Assembly: GCF_910592395.1 (NCBI RefSeq)
Contig: NC_088324.1
Location: 13,294,953 to 13,358,952 of the forward strand
Direction: 5' to 3'
From: Lineus longissimus
Taxonomy: Eukaryota > Nemertea > Pilidiophora > Heteronemertea > Lineidae
Length of the DNA stretch: 64,000 nucleotides
Numbering within the stretch: position 1 is the stretch's first letter; every line of letters starts with the position of its first letter. Below the pieces are notes generated by a model. It saw nothing but the letters and a program-made list of their open reading frames with translations. It searched no databases and was not told the origin of the DNA. The position numbers and the translations under genes were made by a program. Positions 29,961-42,717 of this stretch are shown here, in pieces.

Positions 29961-32900
29961 TGGAGGGATGACTGCTTCTTAATTTTGTCTTAATTCACAG
30001 AGTTCGATATGTGTCCTTTGAAACATAAAACTTGGCCTTGGACCTCAATCTTGAAATTCTTTACTTCAAAGCTGTTGGTGTTAAATGACTCTTCTGATTT
30101 TATAAAGCTTAATCTTTGGCAGAAGAACTTGATGTGGAAAGCCAATGTTTCTACTCACTGTTAGTTGGGGCCTCAAAATTCAGGATTTTGCCTCCAAAGC
30201 ATTTCTTGAAAAAAGTGCTGTGGAGGTAGAGGCCTCTCAACAGCAATTTGTCCCTTGCCGAAGACAAATTTGCCTCAGCTTATTTTAGGCATAGCGACCC
30301 TGCCAGAGTGATTGCGGAGCTCCTGGCAATGCACACCTGGATCCGTAGCCTAAGAACTGGGGCTGTATAATTAGAATAAGGCAGCCAGGCCCATAACTTT
30401 GGGGTTACCATTTGCCGCGAGTGCCGTGGAGAATTTACCATTCAGAATCAAAAGTTAAGTGAGAACCATTATCTTTTTCAGCCCCTCCACCTGATGACCC
30501 ACATTAACAGGGAAGGAGATGAAGGCATTCAGATTTGGTATGGCAATCGTCATTCTACTGACAAGCCATGGCCCGCTAACAAAATTTACCAAGAACCACA
30601 GTTCTTTGCTGCGACATTGGCTGGGTTTTGCTGACCACAATACCATTTGAACTGGAAATGTTGTTGCGAGAAGAATCCGTCTTGGGATACAAGGTTGGTG
30701 TGGAATCTGCATGATATTTGATGATGTAATAAACAACTTTAGAAAAAGTTAATTGTGTTACCCATAAAGAATGGGCCAGCCAGACTTGCTATATGAGATG
30801 CTCCTTACTTGCTATATTCCTTTCTTACATGCCAAGAGCGTGGCAAGGAGGCAATCTGTACCCACTTAATTTATCAAGCTAGTGGCTAACCACTGGCCGT
30901 ATCAGAAAAGGATACCAACAGGGCTCAAACCCTCTCCCATGGCAAGACAATGAGGATGATGTTCAAACAGAGGAGATTGGAAAGCAGTCAATCAAAGGAT
31001 GTACGCTTAGCGAGATATCAAAGACTCTTGCATGCGGTAATAGCCTGCATTAATTATGATAAATCTTGATGTTTCTTTTCAGCCTAATAGCTAGATCAGA
31101 GAGCATGGTTCCCACGAAGGCTGTCCAAGGGAGATTCAGCAACCTACTTGATCAGGTAGATCATGGAGCACTTTGGTTTGGCGTGGCTCAAGTATGCAGG
31201 CGAACTGTCCATCAAAGGAGGTGGAGGCCTGTGTGCCGTGAAGTTACCTGTCTCTTTGTTTAGTGACATTCATTCTGCTGTAATTCTGCAGTTTAAAAAG
31301 TGCTTGCTTGTGATCTTAGGTGAAGTGAAAACTGCTCATATAGTGATAATTGGACTTGTGATAGTGAAAGATTATCAACAAGAACAGAAATTAGGGTTGT
31401 GCCGCCTGGGAACATATCTACGAGGTAACCACCACAGCTAGGCAATTACCTAGCAATTGCTAGGATGAGATATCAGTAGCCAGTCGATGATAGGATGGAT
31501 GCTTCCAGATGTCAAAGTGTCCGAATTTTTATGTAAAATTGTTAACAAATTTATGATTATTTAAATGGTTCGTGTTGTTTTTCAGCATGGTTTCAAGATC
31601 ATTGGGGTCACAAGAGTTTTCAGTTTGAATAGATATGAACTTTGTCCCCGAGGTTGTCCAAGAGAGACTGCACCACACAGTAAAAGGAAAGGTGGTTTAG
31701 TGACAAGTACAGTTACCCTCTGCTGTAAGCATGCATTTTGAAATTATTCCATTTGCCTGTGATGTGTGCTAGTTAGGGCTTCAAATCATTGCACTTTGTG
31801 AGACAGTGACAGCAGGTTGGGAAGACGACACATATACCGGAGCTTCTGTGGATTAGTTGCTTGAACTCCAGAGGCCCATCGTTTGAACCTTAAAGTTGGC
31901 ATGAGACCTGTGGCAGGTCACTGTCTATCTTGTTTAACTCCACCCAGCTTTATGAATAGAAACGCTGAGGTTGCTTTTTTGGAAAGACTGGCGTTGAAAG
32001 TTATGACACCAGACCATAAGACCATAATTTTGGATGCAGTCAAGAAGTCCTCTGTGGTAAAATGTAGGTTGTGCCAAGTTACACAATGTTTGTAGAAGAT
32101 TAAAAGGAATTTGGCTATGGCCAAGACTCCCTTGCGGTATTAAATTGGAATTTGAATTGTCCCAAATTTACAAGGTGGCTGAGTTTTGATTTTATCTTCA
32201 GAAATAAAAAAACCAAGGGAGGAGAGGATGACCTTTCAAAATTTCAGAGAAATGGAAATCGAGGATTGGTCATTCAAAACTCTAAATTAAATGAATACTA
32301 TTGGTCTTTCCAGCAGCCAACACCTCATGAACTAGACTGAAAAATAGCACAGGTGATCAAGACTGATACCGCACAATCGTCCTCCTGGTTAACAAGCCAA
32401 GACCAATCCAGATGGGGAGGGTTGGCCCTCCAACACCACTACCAATGCTCTCAGCTGGGATCAGTGGACTGCAGCAATATCTTACTGAAGACAAAGATGA
32501 GGGAATCTACAATGTTGATGCAAGATTGCCCTGTGATGTCAAGGCGTCTTTGACTACAACGGTTTGTTGATTGTTTATAGCAGAAATTGTGTTTTGCGGT
32601 ATAGGTCTAAATATGGCTGATCTGGCTGAGGCCTAGGCAAGCTCAGGATACCCTTCTGTGACTGCAACTATCATCCTAATGATGACATTGTTGCACGGAA
32701 GGATAGTCTGTGGTACATGATTCTAATTTCCTGCCATGAAAAATTCAAGGACAAAGTCACAACCAGTCTCCCGTGATAGTGCCACAAAAGTAATTTGAGT
32801 ATTCGATATGACTGATATCTTTCGGTACAACATCTTGTAAACATCATAATTGACGGACACCTTTCAATTGAATGGGTAACCCTCATTTTCTTTCACTCTT

Positions 32901-33099
32901 AATCAGTTGTTATCATTATTTCAGCTTTGGTTCACCAGTCGGTCCTCGAATGGTAAAGTTTGGACACAACATCCTGAACATGAAGAATATTCCGAAAGAC
33001 AACACAAACAATATTTGGACATTCAATTTTTCAGCTGAGATTAGGACCTTTTTTCAAGTTAGGACTAAAGCCCCTGGGCCTGCTTTAGGCCTATAACTG
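29961..33099. other. Gene-free stretch (30.0-33.1 kb)
   Basis: AT-rich with no recognised gene. One open segment, 30481-30634 on the + strand after a ctttttcag acceptor (THINREGDEGIQIWYGNRH, then KPWPANKIYQEPQFFA), ends at a TGA. It resembles protein-coding sequence in composition but matches nothing I know. Confidence 0.35.
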
Positions 33100-33292
33100 T
33101 AGTTTGTGCTCTGTAGTATGTGATTTGAAAAGATTGGAGTAAGGATTGTACAATGGAACAAGTGTCATTTTGTTTGCCACAGTAACTTAAGGCAGTGTTA
33201 GTGACCCATTTGTTTTCAGTTTACAAAGCCATCATGATCAACTGCATTGATCCCTCAAAAGATTGTTGGAGTGACTCCATTAAATGTAACAA
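33100..33292. repeat. Diverged fragment of the 33-36 kb repeat
   Basis: Pieces such as GTTTGTGCTCTGTAGTATGT and AGATTGTTGGAGTGACTCCA correspond, with many substitutions, to parts of the 1.2 kb units downstream. This indicates an older copy. Confidence 0.65.
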
Positions 33293-34550
33293 AAATATCC
33301 AACACCTGGTATTCTAGTTACTGTAGGTTAGCTACTGAAGTGACCTTTTTGTTTTCACTTTTAAAAACCTATGCGATTATCCGCACTGAAGGTCCCTCCA
33401 GAGATTGTTGGACTGGGTCCATTAAATGTGACAAAAATATCCAACACCTATTTACAAATGAAGTGAGGGGGTCAGCCTTTTGGTGTAACTCCATATAACT
33501 GTCTGGTGATTTCGCTCTGGGCTTGTGACATTCTGATCGGTCTGAAATAGTCATTGTCGCCCATCCCTCAATTTGAGGCCTGTGTCCCGATGGTGGCGTT
33601 GAATGGCAAAATCAAAGGGGCATGACGGCGGTTAAACCTATTGCGAATGGGCAGCATCACAACCAGTTCTGAGATCTGGGGGTGGTGTAGGATATCTGGT
33701 TACCACGCACACATCTCTTGAATTTGCGGTGGGTTGGTACCCCACGCTACGTAAGGGGAGGTTCTGGGTAAGACTTGGTCCACGTGAATAGGTTGTACCT
33801 GAAAGATGAGAAGTTGCGAATGGACGCCTTAGAATATGTCCTTCGACCAGCTAGTGCTAACCCGGTCACTGTCTCCAGGTCACCACACCTTGGTCAATGA
33901 GCGGGCGAAGAACCCAATGGCTCCGTCAGGAGTACATCGTCAACTTCAGCCCGTAGTCAAACCGGTACACGTACAAATATCTTAGCTGAGAGTGGGGGAC
34001 GTACTTGCTTCTCATCGGGGTAATACAGTACCACTGTATACAATGACCCCATTTTAGTTGGATTTTATTGAGGAGTGGACGATAATGAGAATTTCAGGCC
34101 AGTCCGATTGTCACCAGTTCAGAGGGCGATTACCTGATAGTTATGTGGCATTCCGTCAAACGGTGAACTCTTTCACATCCTTCGTAAATTAGCGTTGCTT
34201 GTTACATGTCACATCCAATGGCTCATTTGAGGATAGTTTCTGTGATTCTACTTTACCATGAGCAGGCCCATTAAAACCTAAACTGTGTAGTTTGTGCTCT
34301 TTAGTATGTGATCTAAAAAGTTGTAAATCTGGTTATTGTAGTAAAGATTGTAGAATGGAATATCCGCGGGATGCCCTAATCTGAGAGCCAAGAGCCAAGA
34401 CGCTGTTAAAGAGCCAATTAAGTGCTGCCAGGAAAGCCCCGAGCCAAAGAAAAAGTTTAGGCTAATGAAACTTTGGGAATCCTAAGCCTACAGGTACCCT
34501 ACTTGATAAAAATAAATATATTATGTAATCATTTATGACATTGTAAGAAA
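33293..34550. repeat. 1.2 kb duplicated unit, copy A
   Basis: Nearly identical to 34887-36127, at an offset of about 1577 bp. Differences noticed by eye are few, for example an extra T in the run near 33350, GATTATCCG versus GATTTGCCG, GGTTAAACC versus GGTTCAACC, and CAGGTACC versus CATGTACC. It has no ORF of note and no transposase-like protein, and I did not see terminal inverted repeats. Confidence 0.9.
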
Positions 34551-34886
34551 TCACCACCTTGATAGCTATATGGTTCACAGTCTACCATGCCAGGATTTTT
34601 TATTGTACTCTTGTTATGCTGTCAATACAATAGGGCGAGTACAGTGTACACGAGTCTGCACTTCATACACTGTGTACAATCGCACTTGTTAGTCATTCCT
34701 GCCGTATCATGTAGCCTTGCGCAAATAGTTCAATCAAAATTGTTTTAAAAAGGCATGATATTGCTCAAATTTGTAAATTCTTGATTGAAATCTGCCAATT
34801 CAAGTAATGAGATAGCGGTACTCTGCCTATCTGTACTATAAAAAAACCGACGGTTATTGCGGCTCTAGGATTAGGGTGTCCCAATA
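34551..34886. other. Spacer between the duplicated 1.2 kb units
   Basis: AT-rich, without coding signal. Its end (ACACCTGGTATTCT) leads into copy B just as the same words lead into copy A near 33.3 kb, so the duplicated block is a tandem of about 1577 bp. Confidence 0.55.
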
Positions 34887-36127
34887 TCCACACCTGGTAT
34901 TCTTTAGTTACTGTGTAGTGACCTTTTGTTTTCACTTTTAAAAACCTATGCGATTTGCCGCACTGAAGGTCCCTCCAGAGATTGTTGGACTGGGTCCATT
35001 AAATGTGACAAAAATATCCAACACCTATTTACAAATGAAGTGAGGGGGTCAGCCTTTTGGTGTAACTCCATATAACTGTCTGGTGATTTCGCTCTGGGCT
35101 TGTGACATTCTGATCGGTCTGAAATAGTCATTGTCGCCCATCCCTCAATTTGAGGCCTGTGTCCCGATGGTGGCGTTGAATGGCAAAATCAAAGGGGCAT
35201 GACGGCGGTTCAACCTATTGCGAATGGGCAGCATCACAACCAGTTCTGAGATCTGGGGGTGGTGTAGGATATCTGGTTACCACGCACACATCTCTTGAAT
35301 TTGCGGTGGGTTGGTACCCCACGCTACGTAAGGGGAGGTTCTGGGTAAGACTTGGTCCACGTGAATAGGTTGTACCTGAAAGATGAGAAGTTGCGAATGG
35401 ACGCCTTAGAATATGTCCTTCGACCAGCTAGTGCTAACCCGGTCACTGTCTCCAGGTCACCACACCTTGGTCAATGAGCGGGCGAAGAACCCAATGGCTC
35501 CGTCAGGAGTACATCGTCAACTTCAGCCCGTAGTCAAACCGGTACACGTACAAATATCTTAGCTGAGAGTGGGGGACGTACTTGCTTCTCATCGGGGTAA
35601 TACAGTACCACTGTATACAATGACCCCATTTTAGTTGGATTTTATTGAGGAGTGGACGATAATGAGAATTTCAGGCCAGTCCGATTGTCACCAGTTCAGA
35701 GGGCGATTACCTGATAGTTATGTGGCATTCCGTCAAACGGTGAACTCTTTCACATCCTTCGTAAATTAGCGTTGCTTGTTACATGTCACATCCAATGGCT
35801 CATTTGAGGATAGTTTCTGTGATTCTACTTTACCATGAGCAGGCCCATTAAAACCTAAACTGTGTAGTTTGTGCTCTTTAGTATGTGATCTAAAAAGTTG
35901 TAAATCTGGTTATTGTAGTAAAGATTGTAGAATGGAATATCCGCGGGATGCCCTAATCTGAGAGCCAAGAGCCAAGACGCTGTTAAAGAGCCAATTAAGT
36001 GCTGCCAGGAAAGCCCCGAGCCAAAGAAAAAGTTTAGGCTAATGAAACTTTGGGAATCCTAAGCCTACATGTACCCTACTTGATAAAAAATAAATATATT
36101 ATGTAACCATTTATGACGTTGTAAGAC
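34887..36127. repeat. 1.2 kb duplicated unit, copy B
   Basis: Second member of the near-identical pair. Both contain the GTGAGGGGGTCAGCC, CGAAGAACCCAATGGCTCC and AATCTGAGAGCCAAGAGCC blocks, and both end in an AATAAATATATTATGTAA tail. Confidence 0.9.
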
Positions 36128-36300
36128 ATCGCCAGTCTGATTGTCACCAGTACCTGATAGTTATGTGGCGTTCCTGTCAAACTTTTAACTCTTTCACGTC
36201 CATTGTAAAGTAGTGTTGCTTGTTACATGTTACATTCAATGGCTCATTTGAGGATAGTTTCTGTGATTCTAATCCACCATGAGCAGGCCCATTTAGGCCT
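36128..36300. repeat. Older partial copy of the 1.2 kb unit
   Basis: Repeats the portion of the units around 34099-34275 and 35676-35852 (GATTGTCACCAGT, ACCTGATAGTTATGTGGC, TCATTTGAGGATAGTTTCTG, ATGAGCAGGCCCATT), with deletions and substitutions. Confidence 0.85.
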
Positions 36301-36570
36301 TGCTGCATTTCTACAAGTTCTAGCATTGTCGGGGGCATAGCTAGCGGAAGAGGGCAAATGCCCACCCCCCCCTCCAGACGTCACCAAAAAGTTTGTTTTT
36401 GACCACGATTTCGGTAGAAAAATTTGAAGAAGTGCTATTTTGCCCCCTAAAGATCTAAAAGCTAGCCATGCCGCTGATTGAAAAAGATATGCATTGTAAA
36501 TTTAGTTATTATCGGAATTAAAAACTGATATAAGTACGATCTTGTTTGCTTAATTGTACAGCATGACTCA

Positions 36571-36910
36571 ATAGGATTGACGCTGCAGAAGTAATATGAT
36601 GAAAATGGGCAGAAGTAATATGATAAAAATGTTGTTACTGCATTTTAGGTGTAGAATACCTGCAAAATATGCTCCGCGCCTGTAAATGGTTTGTGCAAGA
36701 GTGTCTTTAAACTAGTTGGTAATAGTTGCTGTATAAATGGTCTTGCCATCACTATAGGATTGGAGCTGCAGAAGTTATAAATAAGATAAAAATGGGCAGA
36801 AAATGTCGTTACTGCATATAAGGTGTAGTATACCTGCAAAATATGCTCCGCACCTGTACATGGTTTGTGCAAGAGTGCCTTTAAACTAGTTAGTAATAGT
36901 TGCTGCCAGT
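36571..36910. repeat. ~174-183 bp tandem duplication
   Basis: Two copies, from ATAGGATTG at 36571 and 36754. Both contain TACCTGCAAAATATGCTCCG, TGGTTTGTGCAAGAGTG and TTTAAACTAGTT, with internal indels that change the offset from 183 to 174 bp. Confidence 0.85.
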
Positions 36911-37685
36911 TCTCTGTAAAAACTAATTAATAGCATTTCCGGAAATCTACCTTAAGAGCCCCTCCTGCCTTGCATACCTGTATTGTTTGTGCAAGATGAA
37001 GCCCAGAATTGTCCTTTCAACAGTGGCATGGCTGGGACCAGGCCTCGCCTGTAGAACACCTGTTGCATGTTATTAATGTGATCCATACAAGTGGTGATCA
37101 CAACCTCCAAGGTCATTGCAAGTTGAAGGCTGTTCTTGCCCCCTGGCTACGCCATAATGGTAGTGGTGGTGGTGGGGGGATACCATGAAAAAAAATCGTT
37201 TCCGTTTGTCGTGGAACACAACAAGCTGAGACGGCTCAAATTGTCCCAGATCTGCCCAGTCTAGATTTCGGGGAATGGGGACAACTTCCTAGCTGTGCAT
37301 TGTAATTGTCCACCAACCCAAATCCAGCGCCTGTTGATAAAAATCTTTTGAGGAACCAGCTCGAAGTAGACTCTGGACGCAATGAACTGGCTTGGCCTTG
37401 GTACCTGATACATCAAGGAAGGAGAATCGGGATGACGAATGGACTGCACATGAGTCTGGTCCTCAGATGTGACACGAATGACGAGGTCTTATGCCATCAT
37501 TGCTTGGTGGTCTTGTCTGATAGGCAGACCTGGCTTCTATTAACATTAAGCCTAGTATATGTACAGTACAGAAAGGGCCCGTAAAACCCCCAAGTTGTGT
37601 CTTATTACATAATTATGCAATAAGTCTGTCTATACAATACATTGAATAAGGCCTAAAAAGCAAGGACAAAGCTGTGCTGACTAAG
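36911..37685. other. Gene-free stretch (36.9-37.7 kb)
   Basis: No recognisable gene, RNA or transposon. Confidence 0.4.
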
Positions 37686-37961
37686 GCGATAGTGATGCTA
37701 TCTAGCGGTAAACAGTAGAACCGAAGGTTTTGGGCGAAGATTTCAGTTCTCCTTTCTGCCGCGAGACAGCGTCACTGTCGCTAAAGATCATTTGACCCAC
37801 TGATCTTCTCAAAGACGTCGATTGCGATGGTGGTGCAATCTAGCGGTAAACAGTTGAACTGAAGGTTTTGGGCGAAGATTTCAGTTCTTCTTTTTGCCAC
37901 GAGACAGCGCCACTGTCGCTAAAGCTCATTTGACCCACTGATCTTCTCAAAGACACTGATT
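37686..37961. repeat. 138 bp tandem duplication
   Basis: Two copies (TCTAGCGGTAAACAG at 37701 and 37839), each with GAAGGTTTTGGGCGAAGATT, CACTGTCGCTAAAG and CATTTGACCCACTGATCTTC. They differ at a modest number of sites. Confidence 0.88.
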
Positions 37962-38725
37962 GTGACAAACAGCACATGAATGTGACATTGTCCATAGATT
38001 CCAGACAACAAGTTTAACCATGACTGAATGTCTCTTGTCAGTGTTTGTCTGAGGGACCTTGTTCTGAAATTTTTCATCTAAGGACACCTCGCAACTGCCA
38101 CTGGCAACCCCCCTGAGGTTGTCAATCTAAGGAGCATCTTAGAATAGGTCGAAGCCTACAACATAATATGATATAGTTTATAGTTCCACAACTTCTACTG
38201 CTGAAGTAAATGCTCTCCTTTGTAGAACAGGTAGTGCCAAACGTCAAATAATTACTAACACAAGACAAGTGAGACAAATCATAGATTGAATATTATCTAA
38301 TTTATCATCATCCATCTCATAAGAAGTATGAGACATCATCCAAATTGGAGCACCGTTCAGCGGTGTTGACTAGAAAAGTGGTGCATTGGTAAAATTTGTT
38401 TGAGAGTACCGGTAATTAATTTGAAACTCAGTCTGGAGCTACTAATATCGTGACTTTCACTGCAATGTGCTTGCAATGGAACTTATATCACTAAAGCAAC
38501 CTCGTAATTCAGCAGCCGTGATGGCTCCTGGCAGATTTTACAGTAATTAATGATTGAATTTTAGATTGATTTCATACCGGCATCAAATATCTCCCTGATT
38601 AACATCTAAAGGCTGTTACAGCAATATCTGAAAGCTGCCAATTTAAAACCTTTAAAAACAGTTGATACAACAAATTTAACTAACAAAATATATAAATAAT
38701 TTGAAAATCACAACATAGACTATTG
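37962..38725. other. Region downstream of the monocarboxylate transporter gene
   Basis: AT-rich. It should include the transporter's 3' UTR on the minus strand, but I could not choose a poly(A) signal. Nothing else seen. Confidence 0.4.
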
Positions 38726-41700
38726 TTATTCATGTATTTGTCCATCGTCAGCGTCTGTTTTGATTGGTTCGATTCTCTCCAGTCTACGCTGTTTAATCTG
38801 ATGCATCATGACCAATGAAAAGTAAACAAGCCCGCTACAGAGTGCTGCCGACGCTGAGTAGTAAAAGGATGTGTTGTACGAGCCGGTTATATCGTAGAGT
38901 AAACCTGGAAATCAGAATGAGAATGTTTTAAAGCTATTTCAAATCAACATAAAAATTTTCTTGGACAAAAAATGTACATGGTTGTCTGACACCATTGTGC
39001 ACATCATTTGTTTTTCTTCAGAATTTTCTTAAAAATATACTTGTGGTCAGTTTGGATTTTGCTTTCCCCAAGGGGCAACCACATTCTTTTCCCATCCTGA
39101 TTAGTGAGAATAAGGTTTCAGGAACGTATAGTCTGGTCGTCCTCAACTTAGTCAGGAATCTTCAATTTGTACTTTTGACTCTAAAATAATTCCAATATTC
39201 TTACCTCCAATGACGGGTCCCACCAGAACTCCTGCACCACGGAAGAAGGTCGCCAATCCAATAGCACTCGGTAGCCTCTCTTTCCCTAACCAATCAGCAA
39301 GCAGGCTGGCAATCTGCGACAGGAACATCCCGACGCTCAAACCGTAACCGACGGAGATGACGATAAAATGCCAATAGAGAGTGGCAAAGGGAAAACTTGC
39401 TAAAAAGACACAAAGTAGGAGTGGTGCTAGGCCGTAGATGTATCTCCGCACCCGCTGTATTGGCTTGATGTCGAAGATAATCCCCGAGCCCAACCGGCCA
39501 CACATGTCAGCGATCCCAATCACAACAATCAACATTGTTGCATCCTCTTTCGTGAATCCCCGATCGTTCACGACTAAAGCTGGAACAAATGTACTTGTTG
39601 GAACGTAGGCCTGCGTGCCAAAGCCAATGAAACAGGCAAAAAGAACAAATGTCGGGTCGCACAGCAGGCTACAGTCTAAATGCCATCCTTTTTTACTCTG
39701 ACCTTTTCCTTTCAAATCCACGACTTCATCATCGCTATCTATCCCAGGGGCAATTGGAGCACCTTTTTCATGGTTTTCCTTAATTTCCGTCTCTTTGTCA
39801 TTATTATCTTTGCTTGAGCCAGCTATTTCATCAAGATGTTCAACAGAGTTCGTTTTCCCATTGTCATTGCTGAACATTTCAACATAGCCATCATCTCCCT
39901 CTTGAGCCCCATCCTGTCTTATGCTACCAATCGAATCAGTATCCCCATTGTGGTCCCCATTATCTCTCTTCCCTTGACTTTGATCTTGCATTTCTACACA
40001 CTGGTAACGTTTATTGCTAGTACTAGACATACCCTCCGGTTCAATAACTTCAATGTCATCATTTACAGTTCTAATCGGCTTCAGGGGTCTATAAAGAGCA
40101 CCACAGTTCACTAAATTAAGTGTTATAGCACCAAGAACTAACAGACTTCCCATGTAGCCATAGTGGCCTAGAAGAGCTGTATACAATGGCGGAAAGGTGA
40201 ACTGTCCAATTCCACCACCGGCCGTCGAGATCCCATTGGCGATAGCACGGCGCTTGTCGAAGTATTTGCCAACAATGATGAAGCTTGGCGTATACACCAT
40301 TGCACCACCCACACCTGAAAAACAATCACGTGAAATAAAATGCACATCCTGTTTCAACCATCCTGTTCAAAGGGAACAATGATTAGAAGCCTCCTATTTC
40401 AGATCTTAAAGAATCGAGGCCTGATAGTAAGAACCTTTAAAAACGCTATTGGTAATCTTCTTTTGCAGAACTCACCTACTAGAACACCCCACGTGAAAAA
40501 TAGATAAAAAAGGTTTGGTGGAAAGGAGCTCAGGACAACTCCACTGAAGAAGATCAGACCTCCAACCATGGTTACTTTACGGCAGGTGAAACGGCTGGAG
40601 AGGAGACTTGCTAGTGGCCCTGGAACAATCAAAGATTTAAAGATGATATCAAAAGTCTGAATCATTTGAAAATTAAAGTCTCTACTATAAAATACAGTGG
40701 AACTACTGTGAGCGGATAGCTCTCTATTAACTACCCCTCTTTATTTAAGACACAGAAAATTGGTAATATTGATTGAAATTGGCCTCTGTAATCAGGACAC
40801 TTCTCAGTTAAGGACAGTATTTGTCAGTTGTTTGCATCCCCCATTCTCCAACCACAACCTTACCTAGCCCCATCCTCAAGGCAGTAGTCAAGCTTCCAAC
40901 CCATGCAGTCAAGGCAGCGCTCTCATTGAACTTATCAACCAACTCCAGGTAGAGGAGGCCAAACGTTCTTTCGGTGCCAATGAGGAAGGTGTGCATGAGG
41001 GCACATCCTATCACACAGAACCAGCCCCATCCTCCGTCGGGCGGTATTATCTCTTTAATGTTATCTTTTCCCAATTCCCTCTTCTCCAAAACTGAAAGGA
41101 TTTCATACAAAAACCTGAGACTGGCTTAGAGTGACACATTTTACAGGCCCACAGTCTTTCTGATAAACACCGTCAGGGTTTCAAGGTTTCCAAAAACAAA
41201 GAACTGTTATCATAAATTTGTGAGGGAAACGGCGAACAATACGTAAACAGACACCAGGCCATGAACATCAACCTTGTCTATTCAACATATGAGTGCAATT
41301 AAACACCTGTCAGACTGAACTGATTGGTTATGCTAATTACAACGTGTTATACTGCAGGTGCAAATTAATTGTACAACAGATGTCGCCAAATCCCAGCAAA
41401 TATAATAATAGGTCTTGAATAAAATATGACAACTCCATTGCAGGCATCTTCAATTGGCTGTGATATACATTTAAACATAAAAAGTCTGATATAAACATCT
41501 TGAACTATGTTGAACTATCTTGTTACTGAGAAGGATCTCTAAGCATTAATGCAATCACACTCAGGTGACAGTAAGTACTTGTGAGTGGTGTAGGCCTACA
41601 GAATGATGTAGCATGCATTATATCAGTGTCCAAACAGGACACAGCTTAATAAAGGTCAATGATATCAAGGTATGTCTTAAGTGTATCAAGCAAAATTTCT

Positions 41701-42119
41701 ATCAGTATATCATCATGTTTTAAAAACTAAAATGACTCATCAGATTTGAACTCTTCTAGCTGTCTAAGTACTCTTATCAATCTAATCAATAATCATATGA
41801 GCCACACGTTGAACATCTCCTCAATTTGCCAATAGAGAAAAAATTAATGAAACAAAGACTACATCACACTACTACCAGCATCATGCACCACCCACGGAAT
41901 AAAATTAGTTTTTTTCATAATTAGTAATAAATCATACGATCCCACCTGCTGACACACTGGGAATGGCTGGCTTATCAGAACGGACGTCGGAGGAAGGAGG
42001 AAATTATTTTTCAGGGCTTCTGACTTGTGACTGTTTTTCCTAAACCACTTGGTATAATTACCTTTTTCTGTTTCCAGCTTCATAGGTAGGGAGAGACCTA
42101 CCACGCTGCCTCGCCTCAT
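38726..42119 (-). CDS. Monocarboxylate transporter-like protein (SLC16, MFS)
   Basis: Five minus-strand exons: 42119-42062, 41091-40864, 40619-40476, 40314-39205 and 38904-38726 (TAA), all in phase 1, encoding about 572 residues. MCTs are plasma-membrane major-facilitator carriers that typically move lactate, pyruvate or related acids with protons. The N-terminal signature PPDGGWGW (residues about 36-43) opens TM1, and GKYFDKRRAIANGI follows TM4. TM8 has DMCGR, whose Asp and Arg occupy the positions of the MCT1 pair essential for proton-coupled transport. The loop between TM6 and TM7 is long, acidic and Asn/Asp/Lys-rich. The C-terminus is short and polar. The SLC16 subtype and substrate are not decidable here. 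The gene is head to head with TMEM141. Confidence 0.92.
40695..40815. repeat. Dispersed repeat fragment in transporter intron
   Basis: AGTGGAACT, GAGCGGATAGCTCTCTATTA, GACACAG and TCAGTTAAGGACAG resemble TTGGAACCTCCCTTAGCGGA, CTCTCTATTGAGGAC and GAGGACACAG at 52281-52345. They look like diverged members of one interspersed family. Confidence 0.45.
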
Positions 42120-42717
42120 GGTTTAAACAAATCTGAAAGTGAAACAAGTAAATATGTTCATTCATCATCATCATCATCATGAACCATGCACACGCACTCA
42201 CCACAGGTCAAATGAATCAATTCTAACCTAAAAAAGCCACACAATATCCAGCTGGTAGACCTACTAGGGGTAGGCCCCTACAATCAGTGCACTAACAGCA
42301 TAGGCCCCGAGCTTATTTCATGCCAATCAATCATGGGATTTCAATTTTTCACTTAGAACTCATTTTTGTTTGCTTATGAAGCAAAACACTTTTACTAGAA
42401 CTCATCTCCAGCAAGAAAAAAGCATGTCAACCTTTTTTGAAGTGATAAGAACTATTTTTCACACATTAAAATAAATCGAAAATCGAAAAAAAAAGTGGGT
42501 AAAGTTCATAAAAAACAAACCTTCTTGATTTTGACATGAACATTTCGTGAGCGCTCTATGACAAGAGTGCCAATTTCCAACCTGAAATCCAGGCGCTCAA
42601 TCTCGTTACATTGGTTGTACTAACTGTCCTGTGATTATTAGTTGGGGTTCAGGTAGACTAGCAGACTGCTTATTAAGCTGTTTTCTGGTTATATGATCAG
42701 TCCTTTATCTTTTGAAG
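42120..42717. promoter_or_regulatory. Bidirectional promoter interval, SLC16-like / TMEM141
   Basis: About 600 bp separate the two divergent start codons, so both promoters and 5' UTRs must lie here unless there are upstream non-coding exons. It contains a TCA microsatellite at 42161-42180. I see no TATA box with confidence. Confidence 0.5.

Noticed and set aside
31800-31910. tRNA-like B box (GTTTGAACC) near 31.88 kb
   Set aside because: No convincing A box or cloverleaf could be drawn around it, so a tRNA or SINE call is not supported.
33293-36127. 1.2 kb repeat considered as snRNA or 5S rRNA units
   Set aside because: I compared it mentally with U1, U2, U4 and 5S sequences and found no match.
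37686-37961. Tandem 138 bp units considered as a CRISPR-like or RNA gene array
   Set aside because: Only two long, directly abutting copies without spacers in animal DNA; a simple tandem duplication explains them.
39152-40357. 401-codon minus-strand frame as an intronless gene
   Set aside because: It is the largest exon of the SLC16-like gene extended into its flanking introns. GT-AG sites at 40314 and 39205 and similarity across the other exons show the real boundaries.
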